From Proluteimonas flavola (GTDB taxonomy: Bacteria > Pseudomonadota > Gammaproteobacteria > Xanthomonadales > Xanthomonadaceae), in contig NZ_JAIWPU010000010.1 of NCBI RefSeq assembly GCF_021191705.1, forward strand, positions 98,058 to 162,057: 64,000 nucleotides of DNA, written 5' to 3'. Positions 1-9,537 of the stretch are shown here, one piece after another; the stretch's first letter is position 1, and each line of letters opens with the position of its first letter. The notes beneath the pieces are model-generated. The model searched no databases. It was not told the DNA's origin and worked only from the letters and a program-made list of their open reading frames with translations. A program made the translations under genes and the position numbers.

Positions 1-2
1 CC

Positions 3-803
3 TGCCGTGTCGAATCGGAAGAGCTGCGCGCCGAATCCGCCGTGCTTTCCGGAAAGCTCGACAGCGCGGTGGAGGCGCGCCGCATGACTGATGCCGCCTT
101 GGAAAAGATGCGGGAGGACTTTGCGGCGGCGCAGAGGCAGTTCGACAGCGCATCGCGGGCTGCTGCAGAAGCGAAGGTCGAAGTCGAAGCGCTGCAAGCG
201 AAGAAGCAAGCAGCTGAAACGGCCCTAGATCGCGTGCTCGACAGCAGTCGCAGGCTCCAGGAAGAGTCCGAGAGACTGTCCGCTGCACTGGTCGATCGCT
301 ATGCCGAACTCGCATCGTTGACCAAGCGTCTGGAACTGGGGGAGCTTGGATTGCGCGACAGCCAAGCCCGGCAGCGTGATCTGGAGGCTCGTGCAACTGC
401 GGCAGAGCAGGGCCGCGATGCCCTGCGCGCGGAGCTCCAGGCGCTTCGCGAGGACTGGATGCAGGTCTTGGGATCGAACTCGTGGAAGCTCACCAGGCCA
501 CTGCGTGGTGTCCGTCGCTTGCTCTCGGGGAGGAGCGCAGGCACGAGCTCGGATCCGCATGATGCGCTGGTGTCGGAGATTCGGGCCTCGGGACGCTTCG
601 ACGATGCCTGGTATCTGCAGCAGAACCCCGACGTGGCGGCATGCGGATGGGACGCGCTGCGTCACTATGTCCTCTTCGGTGCGCGCGAAGGGCGCGACCC
701 GTCGCCGGATTTCAAGGCAGCGGTCTACATTGCCAGGCATCCGGATGCGATGACCGGGCTGTCCAACCCGCTGATCCACGCCCTGCGAAGCGGGGCAGCC
801 TGA
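3..803 (+). CDS. Coiled-coil protein with C-terminal WYL..PDV repeat, 5' truncated by window edge
   Basis: The reading frame is open to the first bases of the window, so the true start lies outside; 266 residues are visible. The first ~140 residues are rich in Glu, Arg, Ala and Gln with heptad-like spacing, which suggests a long coiled coil. A short basic stretch with LTRPLRGVRRLL follows. The last ~75 residues carry a module with DDAWYLQQNPDVAACGWDAL and HYVLFGAREGRDPSP, a repeat often attached to xanthomonad glycosyltransferases. The next gene begins with the same kind of module and overlaps this stop (TGATG), so the two are probably translationally coupled. The missing N-terminus may hold a glycosyltransferase or methyltransferase domain. 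Function is inferred only from the module and the operon. Confidence 0.75.
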   Translation, partial: CRVESEELRAESAVLSGKLDSAVEARRMTDAALEKMREDFAAAQRQFDSASRAAAEAKVEVEALQAKKQAAETALDRVLDSSRRLQEESERLSAALVDRYAELASLTKRLELGELGLRDSQARQRDLEARATAAEQGRDALRAELQALREDWMQVLGSNSWKLTRPLRGVRRLLSGRSAGTSSDPHDALVSEIRASGRFDDAWYLQQNPDVAACGWDALRHYVLFGAREGRDPSPDFKAAVYIARHPDAMTGLSNPLIHALRSGAA

Positions 804-3745
804 TGGAGCAGGTCTGCAACGGCGTCGAGGAGATCCGGAACTCGGCGCTGTTCGATGCGCACTGGTACGTCCAGACATTCCCGGACGTGCCGCGGACTGG
901 CCTGGACCCGGCCTATCACTACCTGCGTTTCGGACGCACGCTCGAGCGCAGTCCGTCCCTTCGGTTCGACGCGGTCAAGTATGTCGAGCAGCACGCCGAC
1001 GTCGCCGCCACCGATGCCAACCCCCTGCTTCACTACATCCGACATGGCCGGACGGAAGGGCGCAGCATCTATGCGACCGACCTGGCCACTTCCGACCTGC
1101 CGCCCGACTTGCCCGCGCTGCTGGCGGCGCCCTACGTCTTCGATGCTGACCAGTTGGGGCCGTTTTCGGATCGACTACTGCAGGGAATCACGGTGCCTTC
1201 CATCAGCGTGGTCATGCCGACCTGGAACCGGCGTGGCGTGATCGGTCGGGCGTTGCGTTCGGCATTCGACCAGCGACTTCCGGCGCACGAAGTGATCGTA
1301 GTCGACGATGGCAGCGTCGACGGCACCGCGGATTACCTGCGAGAGTGTTTTGCCGGAGAGGTCGCAAACGGTCGACTGGTGATACTCGAAGGCGAGCGCG
1401 GAGGCGTATCTGCGGCACGCAATCGCGCGCTTGCGGTCGCGCGTTCGCAGTACATCGCCTACCTAGACAGCGACAACACATGGCATCGGGATCATTTGCT
1501 GCTCACCGTGGGGGTGCTGGCCGCGAGCGCCGCCCCATGCAGTGCGTACAGCGCGGTGCGGATCAATCGCGCCGGTGACGATGCCCGGACGATCCTCAGC
1601 AAGCGGTTCAACCGCGATACGCTGTTGCGCGGCAATTTCATCGACCTCAACGCCTTCGTCCACCATCGCTCGCTCTACGAGCGTCACGGGGGCTTCGACA
1701 GCAGCCTGCGTCGTCTAGTGGACTGGGACCTCGTCATCCGCTACACGGATGGTCTGCCATCCGTCCGCGTGCCGGCGGTGACGGTCGAGTACTACCTAGA
1801 CGAAGCTGGCCTCGGGAACATCACGTTCACCGAGCGAATCGAGGCGGCGCGCGACGCCATTTTCGTCAAGCATGCTCGCGAACTCGTGGATCGCCGGATC
1901 CTCGTCCCGGCGCAGATCGATCGCATGCGTGCCCGGGTCAGTCTGGCGAAGGTAGCCCCTGGCGTCGCATCACAAGACAAGAGTCCTGCCGTCCGTCCGG
2001 ACACCGCCGTCGAGGCCCGATTCTGCGTGATGCTCGGGTCGGGCGCGGCTGCCGCGAGTCTTCCCGATCTCGGTGAGTTGGATGCGCCGGTGGTAGTCAT
2101 GACGCCGGACGGCGCGACGGTCCGCGTCCTTTCTTCGTCGGATCCGGTGATTGCGGCGGATGCGCGCCTTCCTGTGCCGCCTGCGGGGGTCTACTGGTGT
2201 CCGGATCTGCGCCAGCCGCTGCCGGGCATCGATCAGCTGCGCGCGATGTTTCTGGCGATCGCGACGTCCAAGGTCGAGATGGCGATGCTGTCGTACGCGC
2301 TCGAGGGCACGGAGGACATCGAGGTGGCATGCCTGCAGAACCAGGTCATGGTCGGTACCCGACTCCTGCACCGATGGCGCGATACGGGGCGGGACATGCG
2401 CCTCGATGGACATGTCGCCAAGGTGCTCAGGATGCTGCCAGCGCCGGTCGACTGCACGCATCGGGTGTCACTGCGGTCGCTCCTGGGCGAAGGGATCGAG
2501 ATCGATCCCAGGCATCTGCTGGTCCGTGAAGCGGGTGCCGGCGCGGGCCTGCCTGCACGCCGCCGCCCGCTTCCCGCGCGGCGCGCCTCCCTGTCCCGGC
2601 CGGTGGTGCTTGTATTGCCCATGAAGGTTGCGGTGGGGGGCGTGGAGCGCAATACCATCGAGATCATGCGTGCGCTCAAGGACGAGTACGCGTTCGTGTA
2701 CGTCACCATGGAGAAGGTGTTCGCGCAGCAAGGTAGCCTTGCGGCACAAGTCGGCGAAGCGGCGAGCCGACTCATCGACATGGCGGAGTGCTCTTGGCAC
2801 GAGGCCTATCTGGAACTGCTCGCAATGCTGCGTGACGTCTACGCGCCTGACGTGGTCTGGATCTGCAACGGCTCGATGTGGCTGTGCGCGAACGCCAGCA
2901 AGGTCCGAGAGGTGTTCCACGACGTGCCGATCGTCGACCAGCAGGTCTACGATGTCGAAGAAGGCTGGATCCGGCGCTACAGGGAAGCGGGTATCCAGTC
3001 TTTCGACCGTTTCGTCGCGATCAATTCACGGATCCGCAAACGCTTCGTCGACGAGTTCGGAATGGACGCGAATCGGATCGATCTGATCTATTCGGTGATC
3101 GACTCGGAGCGGTTCCGTCGCGAGAAGGCTTCGCTGCCCTCGCGCGAGGCGCTGCGCCGCGCGTTCGACCTGCCTCTCGACCGCAAGGTGTTCGCGTTCA
3201 TGGGGCGCTTGGTGGAGCAGAAACGGCCACTGGACTTTCTCGAGATCGCCCGGCTGCGGGCGCGTTCCGATGAGCTCTACGTCCTGGTGGGCAATGGCGT
3301 GCTTTCCGCCGAAGTGGAAACCTGGATCAGTGAGCACACGGAGGTTGCTGTCCGTTGGATCCCCTACATCGAACATACCGCCGGTTTCTGGGCGGCCATC
3401 GATGGTCTCGTCGTGACCTCTGCCTATGAAGGCCTGCCCATCGCAATGCTCGAAGCTCTGGCGATGGGGGTGCCCGCGATCTCGACCGATGTGGGCGATA
3501 TCGCGCTGGTGCTTGAACAGCACGGAGCGGGTGTGGTGGTCGACGAGATCGGCAATCCCGCTGCATTCGCAGCCTGCATGGATGAATGGATCGGAACATT
3601 GGCGGCGCGCCAGGCGCATCTGGTCGAAGAGTCGGAGCGGATACTCGATCGTTTTTCGGCCCGACAGACCGCTATCCTCTACAGCGAGAGTTGGTCAAGG
3701 GCGATCAGGGAGCGTCGCGCAGGACGCATCGAGGGGAACGGCTGA
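803..3745 (+). CDS. Bifunctional glycosyltransferase, GT2 plus GT4 domains
   Basis: The 980-aa product is probably a cytoplasmic enzyme that adds sugars during O-antigen or exopolysaccharide assembly. Residues ~10-100 hold two WY..FPDV / HY.RFGR modules like those of the preceding protein. A GT2 (GT-A fold) domain starts near residue 134 with ISVVMPTWNRRG, followed by VIVVDDGSVDGT and the acidic motif YLDSDN. Residues ~600-960 form a GT4 (GT-B fold) domain: VGGVERNTIEI near 610, FAFMGRLVEQKRP near 797, and the donor-binding loop EGLPIAMLEALAMG near 876. The ATG overlaps the upstream stop by one base and the stop overlaps the next ATG by one base, so this is one operon. The open frame continues upstream of 803, but the coupled ATG is the better start. 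Donor and acceptor sugars cannot be read from sequence. Confidence 0.9.
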   Translation: MEQVCNGVEEIRNSALFDAHWYVQTFPDVPRTGLDPAYHYLRFGRTLERSPSLRFDAVKYVEQHADVAATDANPLLHYIRHGRTEGRSIYATDLATSDLPPDLPALLAAPYVFDADQLGPFSDRLLQGITVPSISVVMPTWNRRGVIGRALRSAFDQRLPAHEVIVVDDGSVDGTADYLRECFAGEVANGRLVILEGERGGVSAARNRALAVARSQYIAYLDSDNTWHRDHLLLTVGVLAASAAPCSAYSAVRINRAGDDARTILSKRFNRDTLLRGNFIDLNAFVHHRSLYERHGGFDSSLRRLVDWDLVIRYTDGLPSVRVPAVTVEYYLDEAGLGNITFTERIEAARDAIFVKHARELVDRRILVPAQIDRMRARVSLAKVAPGVASQDKSPAVRPDTAVEARFCVMLGSGAAAASLPDLGELDAPVVVMTPDGATVRVLSSSDPVIAADARLPVPPAGVYWCPDLRQPLPGIDQLRAMFLAIATSKVEMAMLSYALEGTEDIEVACLQNQVMVGTRLLHRWRDTGRDMRLDGHVAKVLRMLPAPVDCTHRVSLRSLLGEGIEIDPRHLLVREAGAGAGLPARRRPLPARRASLSRPVVLVLPMKVAVGGVERNTIEIMRALKDEYAFVYVTMEKVFAQQGSLAAQVGEAASRLIDMAECSWHEAYLELLAMLRDVYAPDVVWICNGSMWLCANASKVREVFHDVPIVDQQVYDVEEGWIRRYREAGIQSFDRFVAINSRIRKRFVDEFGMDANRIDLIYSVIDSERFRREKASLPSREALRRAFDLPLDRKVFAFMGRLVEQKRPLDFLEIARLRARSDELYVLVGNGVLSAEVETWISEHTEVAVRWIPYIEHTAGFWAAIDGLVVTSAYEGLPIAMLEALAMGVPAISTDVGDIALVLEQHGAGVVVDEIGNPAAFAACMDEWIGTLAARQAHLVEESERILDRFSARQTAILYSESWSRAIRERRAGRIEGNG

Positions 3746-4692
3746 TGCTGGTGTCGGTGGTCATTCCCAGCTACAACCACGAGCGCTTCCTGCGCCAAGC
3801 GGTCGACAGCGTGTTATCGCAGAGCCATCGCCGGATCGAACTGGTCGTGGTGGACGACGGCTCCCGCGACGGATCGGTAGGGCTCCTCAAGCAGATCCAC
3901 GACCCGCGGCTCGTCGTGCACGTCCAAGAGAACCAGGGGGCCCATGCCGCGATCAATCGTGGTCTTGCACTCGCCCAGGGCGACGTGCTCGCGATCCTGA
4001 ATTCGGACGACGTGTTTCACCCGGACCGGATCTCGACCTGCGTGCGCGCGCTCGATGACGAAGGCTCCGATCTGGTGTGCACCTGGATCGAGGTCGTCGA
4101 TGCCGACGGCACGAGCAAGGGTATCAAGCAGGGCTGGAAGAACATGCGGCCGGGATGGGCGTCGGCTTCCGGACCTGAGGCGTTCTGGTCCGGGGAGGAT
4201 TTCACGCTGAACCTTCTGGCCGGGAATTTCGTCTCGACGACCAGCAACATCGTGATGCGCCGCAGTGTCTACGATCGCGTCGGGGGCATGCGCAACCTGC
4301 GCTTCGCCCACGACTGGGATTTCATGCTGCGTGCAGCGGGCGAAGTGATGTGCGGAATCGTACCCAGGCCGTTGATGCAGTACCGGCTGCACGGTTCCAA
4401 CACGATCACCAGCAACCGCGCCTGGATGCTGTTCGAGGCCTGCTGGGTGCTCGCGGCCAACTTCCATCGTTTCGAAGGCCGCCGGCTTTATGCGCAGGAC
4501 GACGTGCAGGACCAGATTGCGATGGTGCGCGCGATCGCGGCGTCGGTCCGGGTCGGCGGCTGCGACCGGTTGCTGTGGATGTTGCGCCAGTACCTCGATG
4601 CCCGGCGTGCCGCAGGCGATCCTGCGCCGGATGAAGCGCTACTGGAAGATGCGGTGCTGCGACAGGCCTTCATCGAACTGGTGGATGCGTGA
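3745..4692 (+). CDS. Family 2 glycosyltransferase
   Basis: A 315-aa GT2 enzyme. The N-terminus reads LVSVVIPSYNHERFLRQAVD, then LVVVDDGSRDGS and the metal-binding LNSDDVF, the usual GT-A order; AHDWDFMLRAAGEV near residue 190 is the acceptor-side motif. It has no membrane segment and probably acts at the inner face of the cytoplasmic membrane on a lipid-linked glycan. The ATG at 3745 shares one base with the previous stop (TGATG), and the end overlaps the next GTG start. Longer versions of the frame start inside the upstream gene and are unlikely. The transferred sugar is unknown. Confidence 0.9.
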   Translation: MLVSVVIPSYNHERFLRQAVDSVLSQSHRRIELVVVDDGSRDGSVGLLKQIHDPRLVVHVQENQGAHAAINRGLALAQGDVLAILNSDDVFHPDRISTCVRALDDEGSDLVCTWIEVVDADGTSKGIKQGWKNMRPGWASASGPEAFWSGEDFTLNLLAGNFVSTTSNIVMRRSVYDRVGGMRNLRFAHDWDFMLRAAGEVMCGIVPRPLMQYRLHGSNTITSNRAWMLFEACWVLAANFHRFEGRRLYAQDDVQDQIAMVRAIAASVRVGGCDRLLWMLRQYLDARRAAGDPAPDEALLEDAVLRQAFIELVDA

Positions 4693-5621
4693 CCGGACTG
4701 CATCCCGGGGACGGGTCCATCGCGGTCGCTGGCGCGGGAGGCTTCATCGGCACCAACCTCTTGCGCGGTCTGACGGCGCGGGGCCATCGCGTGCATGCGT
4801 TAAGCCGGTCGTGGATGGTGCCGCCGGAGGGGCTGGCGCTCGCGCTGGATGGCGATGCCGGCACACCTGGCGTGCTGGAATTACTGGTCGAAGGCTGCCA
4901 GGCGCTGGTGTACCTGCCGCATGGCTCGCTTCCCGGGACCGACCTGCAGACCGCGGGCCAGGACATGCTGAAGGGGCTGGCGCTGGCGTCCCGCATCGCG
5001 GACATCTGCGTGGAGCGGAGCCTGCGGCTGGTGTATGCCTCCTCGGGAGGAACGGTTTATGGGTCGGATGTCGCTGTACCGACGTCTGAGGACGCTGCCT
5101 GCAATCCGATCACGATGTATGGCGCGGGAAAGTTGGCCATGGAGAACGTGCTGCGCGTTCATGCGTGGCAACGCGGCCTGGATCTGCGGATCCTGCGCAT
5201 CAGCAATCCGTATGGACCGTGGCAGCTCGGCCGGAAGGGCCAAGGCGTTATCGGAACCTGGCTTGAACGTGCGCTCGCCGGTGGTGCGATCGAGATCTGG
5301 GGCGACGGGTCGGTAGTGCGCGACTATGTGTACATTGACGATGTGGTTGCCGCGATGCACGCGGTGCTTTCACATGCTGGACCTGAGCGCATATTCAACA
5401 TCGGATCGGGCGACGGCACCAGCCTGCGCGAGATCCTCGATCTGATACAAGCCCTCTGCCCTGTCGATGTCGTTCACCGTGCCGCCCGGCCGGTGGATGT
5501 TCCGGTCAGCGTGCTGGATGTTTCTCTGGCACGTGCGGCTCTGGGATGGTGTCCGCAGGTTTCGATTCGCGAGGGCCTGTGTCGTACCCTTGAATGGCTG
5601 CAGCATCGTTCTTCCCCCTAG
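4689..5621 (+). CDS. NAD-dependent epimerase/dehydratase (extended SDR)
   Basis: A 310-aa extended short-chain dehydrogenase/reductase. The Rossmann motif GAGGFIGTN lies near residue 15, the VYASSGGTVYG segment near 117, and the catalytic Tyr-Lys pair in MYGAGKLAMENV near 140. RDYVYIDDVV near 214 is the usual C-terminal signature of nucleotide-sugar epimerases of the GalE/WbpP type. It starts with GTG overlapping the previous stop (GTGA), so it belongs to the glycosyltransferase operon and probably makes or alters one of the nucleotide sugars used there. The exact reaction (4-epimerase, dehydratase or reductase) cannot be told. Confidence 0.85.
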   Translation: MTGLHPGDGSIAVAGAGGFIGTNLLRGLTARGHRVHALSRSWMVPPEGLALALDGDAGTPGVLELLVEGCQALVYLPHGSLPGTDLQTAGQDMLKGLALASRIADICVERSLRLVYASSGGTVYGSDVAVPTSEDAACNPITMYGAGKLAMENVLRVHAWQRGLDLRILRISNPYGPWQLGRKGQGVIGTWLERALAGGAIEIWGDGSVVRDYVYIDDVVAAMHAVLSHAGPERIFNIGSGDGTSLREILDLIQALCPVDVVHRAARPVDVPVSVLDVSLARAALGWCPQVSIREGLCRTLEWLQHRSSP

Positions 5622-5662
5622 CGGGTGCCTCTTTCGCCAATGAAGATGCAGGAGTGTTTTCG

Positions 5663-6265
5663 ATGGGTGAGTCAGGATTTCTCGAAAGCGCGCGGCCCCT
5701 CATGTCCCTCGCTGAGGAAATGGCCTTCAAGGATGCGCTGCAGGGCGTGGAAACCTACGTCGAGTTCGGATGCGGGGGCTCGAGCGCATTGGCGCTTCGC
5801 AGCGGCGTATCGCGCCTGTACATTACCGAATCGGATCGTGACTGGGTCGCCAGGCTCAGGAGCGACGCCCAGTTCAATGCGCTCGAGCGCGCTGGCGCGA
5901 TCGTCTGCTCGGTGCCCGACCTCGGTCCGATCGGCTCCTGGGGCTGGCCGAAGGACCGCAGTCGCATCGAGAACTGGCGTGACTATTCGAGCGGGATATG
6001 GTCGCGCGTCGATGCGCCGGTGGACCTGGTGTTTGTCGACGGCCGGTTCCGGGTGGCCTGCACCCTGTCGTCAATCCTTTGCAGCCCGGATGGGCAACGC
6101 ATCGCGGTGCATGATTTCTGGGCACGCACGCACTACCACGTCATACTCGACTATCTCGAAACCGAGGTGCAAGTCGGCACGCTCGGCGTCTTTCGCGTCA
6201 AGCATGGCGCGGATCGTCGGCAAGTGTTCCTGCGCTATCTCGAGTACATGCACGTGCCCGACTAG
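5663..6265 (+). CDS. SAM-dependent methyltransferase-like protein
   Basis: A 200-aa protein with a Rossmann-like core. YVEFGCGGSSALAL near residue 32 resembles the SAM-binding motif I of class I methyltransferases; LYITESDRDW follows as the acidic end of strand 2, and LVFVDGRFRV and IAVHDFWAR come later. A frame starting at 5594 would overlap the SDR gene; the ATG at 5663 is preferred because GGAG at 5651-5654 sits 8 bases upstream. It may methylate a sugar of the polysaccharide or cap the chain, judged from operon position. Many proteins with this core are uncharacterised, so catalytic activity is not certain. Confidence 0.7.
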   Translation: MGESGFLESARPLMSLAEEMAFKDALQGVETYVEFGCGGSSALALRSGVSRLYITESDRDWVARLRSDAQFNALERAGAIVCSVPDLGPIGSWGWPKDRSRIENWRDYSSGIWSRVDAPVDLVFVDGRFRVACTLSSILCSPDGQRIAVHDFWARTHYHVILDYLETEVQVGTLGVFRVKHGADRRQVFLRYLEYMHVPD

Positions 6266-6272
6266 TGTGGAG

Positions 6273-6314
6273 GCAGCGGAACATCCGCTGCGACCGGTCT
6301 CCATGGAGACCGGT
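6273..6314. repeat. Two adjacent perfect hairpins in the intergenic gap
   Basis: The first stem is GCAGCGGA (6273-6280) paired with TCCGCTGC (6284-6291) around a 3-base loop. The second is a perfect 22-bp palindrome at 6293-6314. No T run follows, so this is not a classical terminator. It lies between the methyltransferase-like gene and the TTG-started GT2 gene, ending 32 bases before that start. It could be an intra-operon attenuator, an RNA processing site or a protein-binding site. Confidence 0.6.
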
Positions 6315-6346
6315 GTTCCGATGCGCACTTCCGCGAAGGAAGCGAA

Positions 6347-9082
6347 TTGAACAGTTGTTCTGATAGTCCCGGGGGGATTCGTCCCGGCTGGTATCGGGTT
6401 GGCCGGATCGATCGCACGGCGATGGCGGGTGACCTGCTGGAAGTCGTGCAGCCGGATGGCGGCGTAATGTCTCGACAGGTGATCAGACAGGAGTTTCCGC
6501 CTATCGTCTCGCTCGTCTCGCCGAATGCAAGGGTCGAGCGCGTCGCCGCGGACGGATCACGTGTGTCGCTTGACGCAATGCTCGAGCCGATCCCGCGATC
6601 ACAGGCGGCGCGCAGCATGGTGGCCGCGATCATGTTGGCGGGGCGGAACGGACAACGCGGGGTGCTCTGGGTGCAGGCTGCAATGGATCTGGTCCTGCGC
6701 CGCGGCCGCGGCCTGGGCGCATTGCTCTTCGCCCATTACGTACTGGCGCTGCACGCAAGGACGCTGTCCGAGCACAGTCTGCCGCCCGTGGAGATCCGGG
6801 GCCATGGGCCGGCGATGCTGGCCGCGCCTCCGCTGGTCGCGCTGCGTGGACTCGAGTATGTCGGCGGCGCGCATGCGCAGTGGCGCGCACTGGACGATGA
6901 CGGGGGCTTCCTGGTGGAGGCGACGCAGAGCGGGCTTCCCGCGCGGGCCGGCTGGTATCGCCTTTCGCTGCAGATGCAGGCGACGTCCGGTGCCCTGATC
7001 GCACCGGCCCTCTATCCCGACTACGGCGGCGGGTGTTCACAGACCGACGTCATCCACCTGCCGGAACCCGATGCGCAGGGACGCATAGACTGCATCGTCC
7101 TGTTCCGCCGGGCGCTGCACCGGATGCGCTTCGATCCCAGCGTACGCACATGCACGTTCGACATCCGCCGGATGCTACTGCGCCAGGTGGGGCGGCCCGC
7201 GGCGTTGATGGGCATGCTTGCCAAGCGTTCGCCCGACGGCCGGCTGGACTGGACGGGCAGCCGCCGACAGGCGATGCGGTTCACGCGCATGGCGCTGGCG
7301 AATGGTCTGTCTTCCGCGGTCTCGGCACTGGAGGCGCCGCAAGAGGTGGCCGGCGACTATGCCGCCTGGGTGCGCCGTTACGACCAACTCCACAGGGATG
7401 ACCTCCAGGCGCTGGCGGCGCGCGTGGCGGCGCTGCCCCGGACACCGTGCATTTCGCTGGTAGTGCCGGTCTACAACACACCGGCGCGATGGCTGCGGCG
7501 CTGCATCGAAAGCGTCCGGGAGCAGGCCTACCCCAACTGGGAGCTGTGTCTGGCGAACGACGCCTCGCCCGCACCGCATGTCTCCGCGATTCTGGATGCG
7601 TACGCCGCCAGCGATCCACGCATTCGTGTCGTGCACCGGGAGCGCAACGGACACATCTGCGAGGCGTCCAATTCCGCCCTCGCGCTGGCGAATGGCGAGT
7701 GGACAGGCCTGCTCGATCACGACGACGAACTCCGCCCGCATGCGCTTCTGCGTGTCGTAGAGGCGATCGTAGGCAACCCTACGGCCAAGCTGCTGTACTC
7801 CGACGAGGACAAGATCGACGCTGCCGGGCAGCGTTTCGATCCAAATTTCAAGCCGGACTGGAACCCCGACCTGCTGCGTTCGCAGAACTACATCTGCCAT
7901 TTCACTGTGATCCGCACGGACCTGGTGCGCGACGTGGGCGGCTTCATCCCGGGCTTCGAGGGCAGCCAGGACCATGATCTGTTCCTCCGCTGCACCGAAT
8001 CGCTCGAATCCAGGGAGGTCCATCACATCCCGGAGATCCTCTACCACTGGCGCGCGATCGAAGGTTCGACGGCGTTGTCGCGTGATTCGAAGGATTATGC
8101 AGGGCTGGCGGGTGAGCGCGCCGTCCGCGCCCACCTCGCGCGGACGGGCGCCGACGCGGATGTGACACTGCTCCAGCATGGGCACTACCGGGTTTCGTGG
8201 GCGGTGCCCACGCCTGCCCCGGCGGTCAGCATCATCGTGCCGACCCGGGACAGGGTTGCCCTGCTGCGCGACTGCGTCGAGAGCGTGCTCGGGAAGAGCA
8301 CGTACCCGGATTTCGAGATCGTGGTCGTGGACAACCAGTCCAGCGACCCTGAGACCCTTGTATACCTGGCCGATCTTGAGGTCCGTCCCCGTGTCCGTGT
8401 GATCCGTTACAACGCCCCCTTCAACTACTCGGCGATCAACAACTACGCCGTGGCGCATTGCAGCGGCGAGCTGGTCGTTCTGCTCAACAACGACATCGAG
8501 GTGATCGAGCCTGCCTGGCTCGAGGAAATGGCGGGTTTCGCATTGCGTCCGGATGTCGGCGCGGTTGGCTGCATGCTGCTCTACCCCGATTGGCGGATCC
8601 AGCATGCCGGCGTCGTGCTGGGGGTCCAGGGCGTCGCCAATCACTTCTACCAGCACCAGCGGCATGGTGTTCCGGGGCATGGTGCCCGCGCCCTCGTCGC
8701 GCAGAACCTGTCCGCGGTCACGGGCGCATGCCTCATGGTCCGTCGGTCCCTCTACGAGGAGGTGGGAGGGCTGGATGAAAAGCTTGCCGTCGCCTTCAAT
8801 GATGTCGATTTCTGCCTGCGTGTGCGTGAAGCAGGCTATCGGAACGTGTGGACACCGTTCGCCCTCCATTTCCACCACGAGTCGGCGTCCCGCGGTGTCG
8901 AGGACTCGCCGGAGAAGATGGCGAGATTCAAGGGTGAGGTCGAGCGGATGCGGGCCCGCTGGGCCTCCGTCCTGGATGAGGATCCGGCCTACAACCCGAA
9001 TCTCACGCTGGATGCCGTCGGTTGCGGGCTGGCTTTCCCCCCGCGGGGAGCGACTTCGGTGCTCGGACAACAGACCTCTTAG
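6347..9082 (+). CDS. Large glycosyltransferase with two GT2 domains
   Basis: A 911-aa protein with two GT2 domains behind an N-terminal ~340-residue non-catalytic region (PGWYRV near residue 13 and a similar AGWYRL near 204, probably beta-sandwich). The first GT2 domain starts near residue 368 with SLVVPVYNTPARWLRR and has LLDHDDEL and SDEDKID. The second starts near 626 with SIIVPTRDRVALLRDC and has VVLLNNDIEV and VAFNDVDFCLRVREAG. This layout is common in O-antigen rhamnosyltransferase-type chain builders. TTG is the only usable start in the open frame after the previous stop; AAGGAAG at 6336-6342 is a close ribosome site. The gene is the last of the plus-strand operon before transposase remnants. 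Confidence 0.88.
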   Translation: MNSCSDSPGGIRPGWYRVGRIDRTAMAGDLLEVVQPDGGVMSRQVIRQEFPPIVSLVSPNARVERVAADGSRVSLDAMLEPIPRSQAARSMVAAIMLAGRNGQRGVLWVQAAMDLVLRRGRGLGALLFAHYVLALHARTLSEHSLPPVEIRGHGPAMLAAPPLVALRGLEYVGGAHAQWRALDDDGGFLVEATQSGLPARAGWYRLSLQMQATSGALIAPALYPDYGGGCSQTDVIHLPEPDAQGRIDCIVLFRRALHRMRFDPSVRTCTFDIRRMLLRQVGRPAALMGMLAKRSPDGRLDWTGSRRQAMRFTRMALANGLSSAVSALEAPQEVAGDYAAWVRRYDQLHRDDLQALAARVAALPRTPCISLVVPVYNTPARWLRRCIESVREQAYPNWELCLANDASPAPHVSAILDAYAASDPRIRVVHRERNGHICEASNSALALANGEWTGLLDHDDELRPHALLRVVEAIVGNPTAKLLYSDEDKIDAAGQRFDPNFKPDWNPDLLRSQNYICHFTVIRTDLVRDVGGFIPGFEGSQDHDLFLRCTESLESREVHHIPEILYHWRAIEGSTALSRDSKDYAGLAGERAVRAHLARTGADADVTLLQHGHYRVSWAVPTPAPAVSIIVPTRDRVALLRDCVESVLGKSTYPDFEIVVVDNQSSDPETLVYLADLEVRPRVRVIRYNAPFNYSAINNYAVAHCSGELVVLLNNDIEVIEPAWLEEMAGFALRPDVGAVGCMLLYPDWRIQHAGVVLGVQGVANHFYQHQRHGVPGHGARALVAQNLSAVTGACLMVRRSLYEEVGGLDEKLAVAFNDVDFCLRVREAGYRNVWTPFALHFHHESASRGVEDSPEKMARFKGEVERMRARWASVLDEDPAYNPNLTLDAVGCGLAFPPRGATSVLGQQTS

Positions 9083-9537
9083 GCCTGTTCACCATCTTTC
9101 CTCCAGACGTCGCACTGTCCGGATGTGCACGAAGACGTATCCAAGTGGCACGAGTCGGGAACGGTTCAAGCAGATCCGCCCGACTCTGGAGCAAGCCCGC
9201 AAGCGAACCAAGCCCGCGACGGTGGATCTGTACGGGATCTGTTGTGCTGTGCTGTACTGCGCATGGGGTGGCAGTGACGCGCACTTCCCAATGACTTTCC
9301 CAAGTGGCGAACCGTGCACCCAGGGGCTGCCGCACGCCGTCGCGGTGACCACGGCGAAGGTGACCGACCGCAGGCGGCATAGGACGCGCTGGGGCGCAAC
9401 GGGGTCGACTTGACGCGAGTGGATAGCGTGCCGTGCGACAGCGGCTGTACGGACAGCCATTCGCCGGAGGCGCGCGAGGCACTCTGGAAGAACAGGTCAC
9501 GGTACAGATCGCCAAGCGCAGCGAATTGCGCACCTAA
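9083..9537 (+). pseudogene. IS5-type transposase remnant A (left end kept)
   Basis: This holds the start of an IS5-family transposase: from 9123 one frame reads TYPSGTSRERFKQIRPTLE then KRTKPATVDLYGICCAVLY, close to the standard N-terminus of these enzymes. The frame then breaks; HAVAVTTAKVTDR follows, and the segment 9413-9537 is a damaged piece of the C-terminal half. It is cut off at the stop of the minus-strand gene at 9534. GCCTGTTCA at 9083-9091 is the likely left inverted repeat and matches TGAACAGGC at 11415-11423. Several frameshifts and a large internal deletion make it inactive. Nothing else coding is supported in 9083-9533. Confidence 0.75.

Noticed and set aside
783..820. Frameshift joining the first two genes
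   Set aside because: The TGATG overlap is a normal coupling arrangement and the same kind of junction occurs at 3745.
7175..9070. Antisense open frame of 631 codons under the double GT2 gene
   Set aside because: It mirrors the real codons of the GT2 domains and lacks protein-like features.
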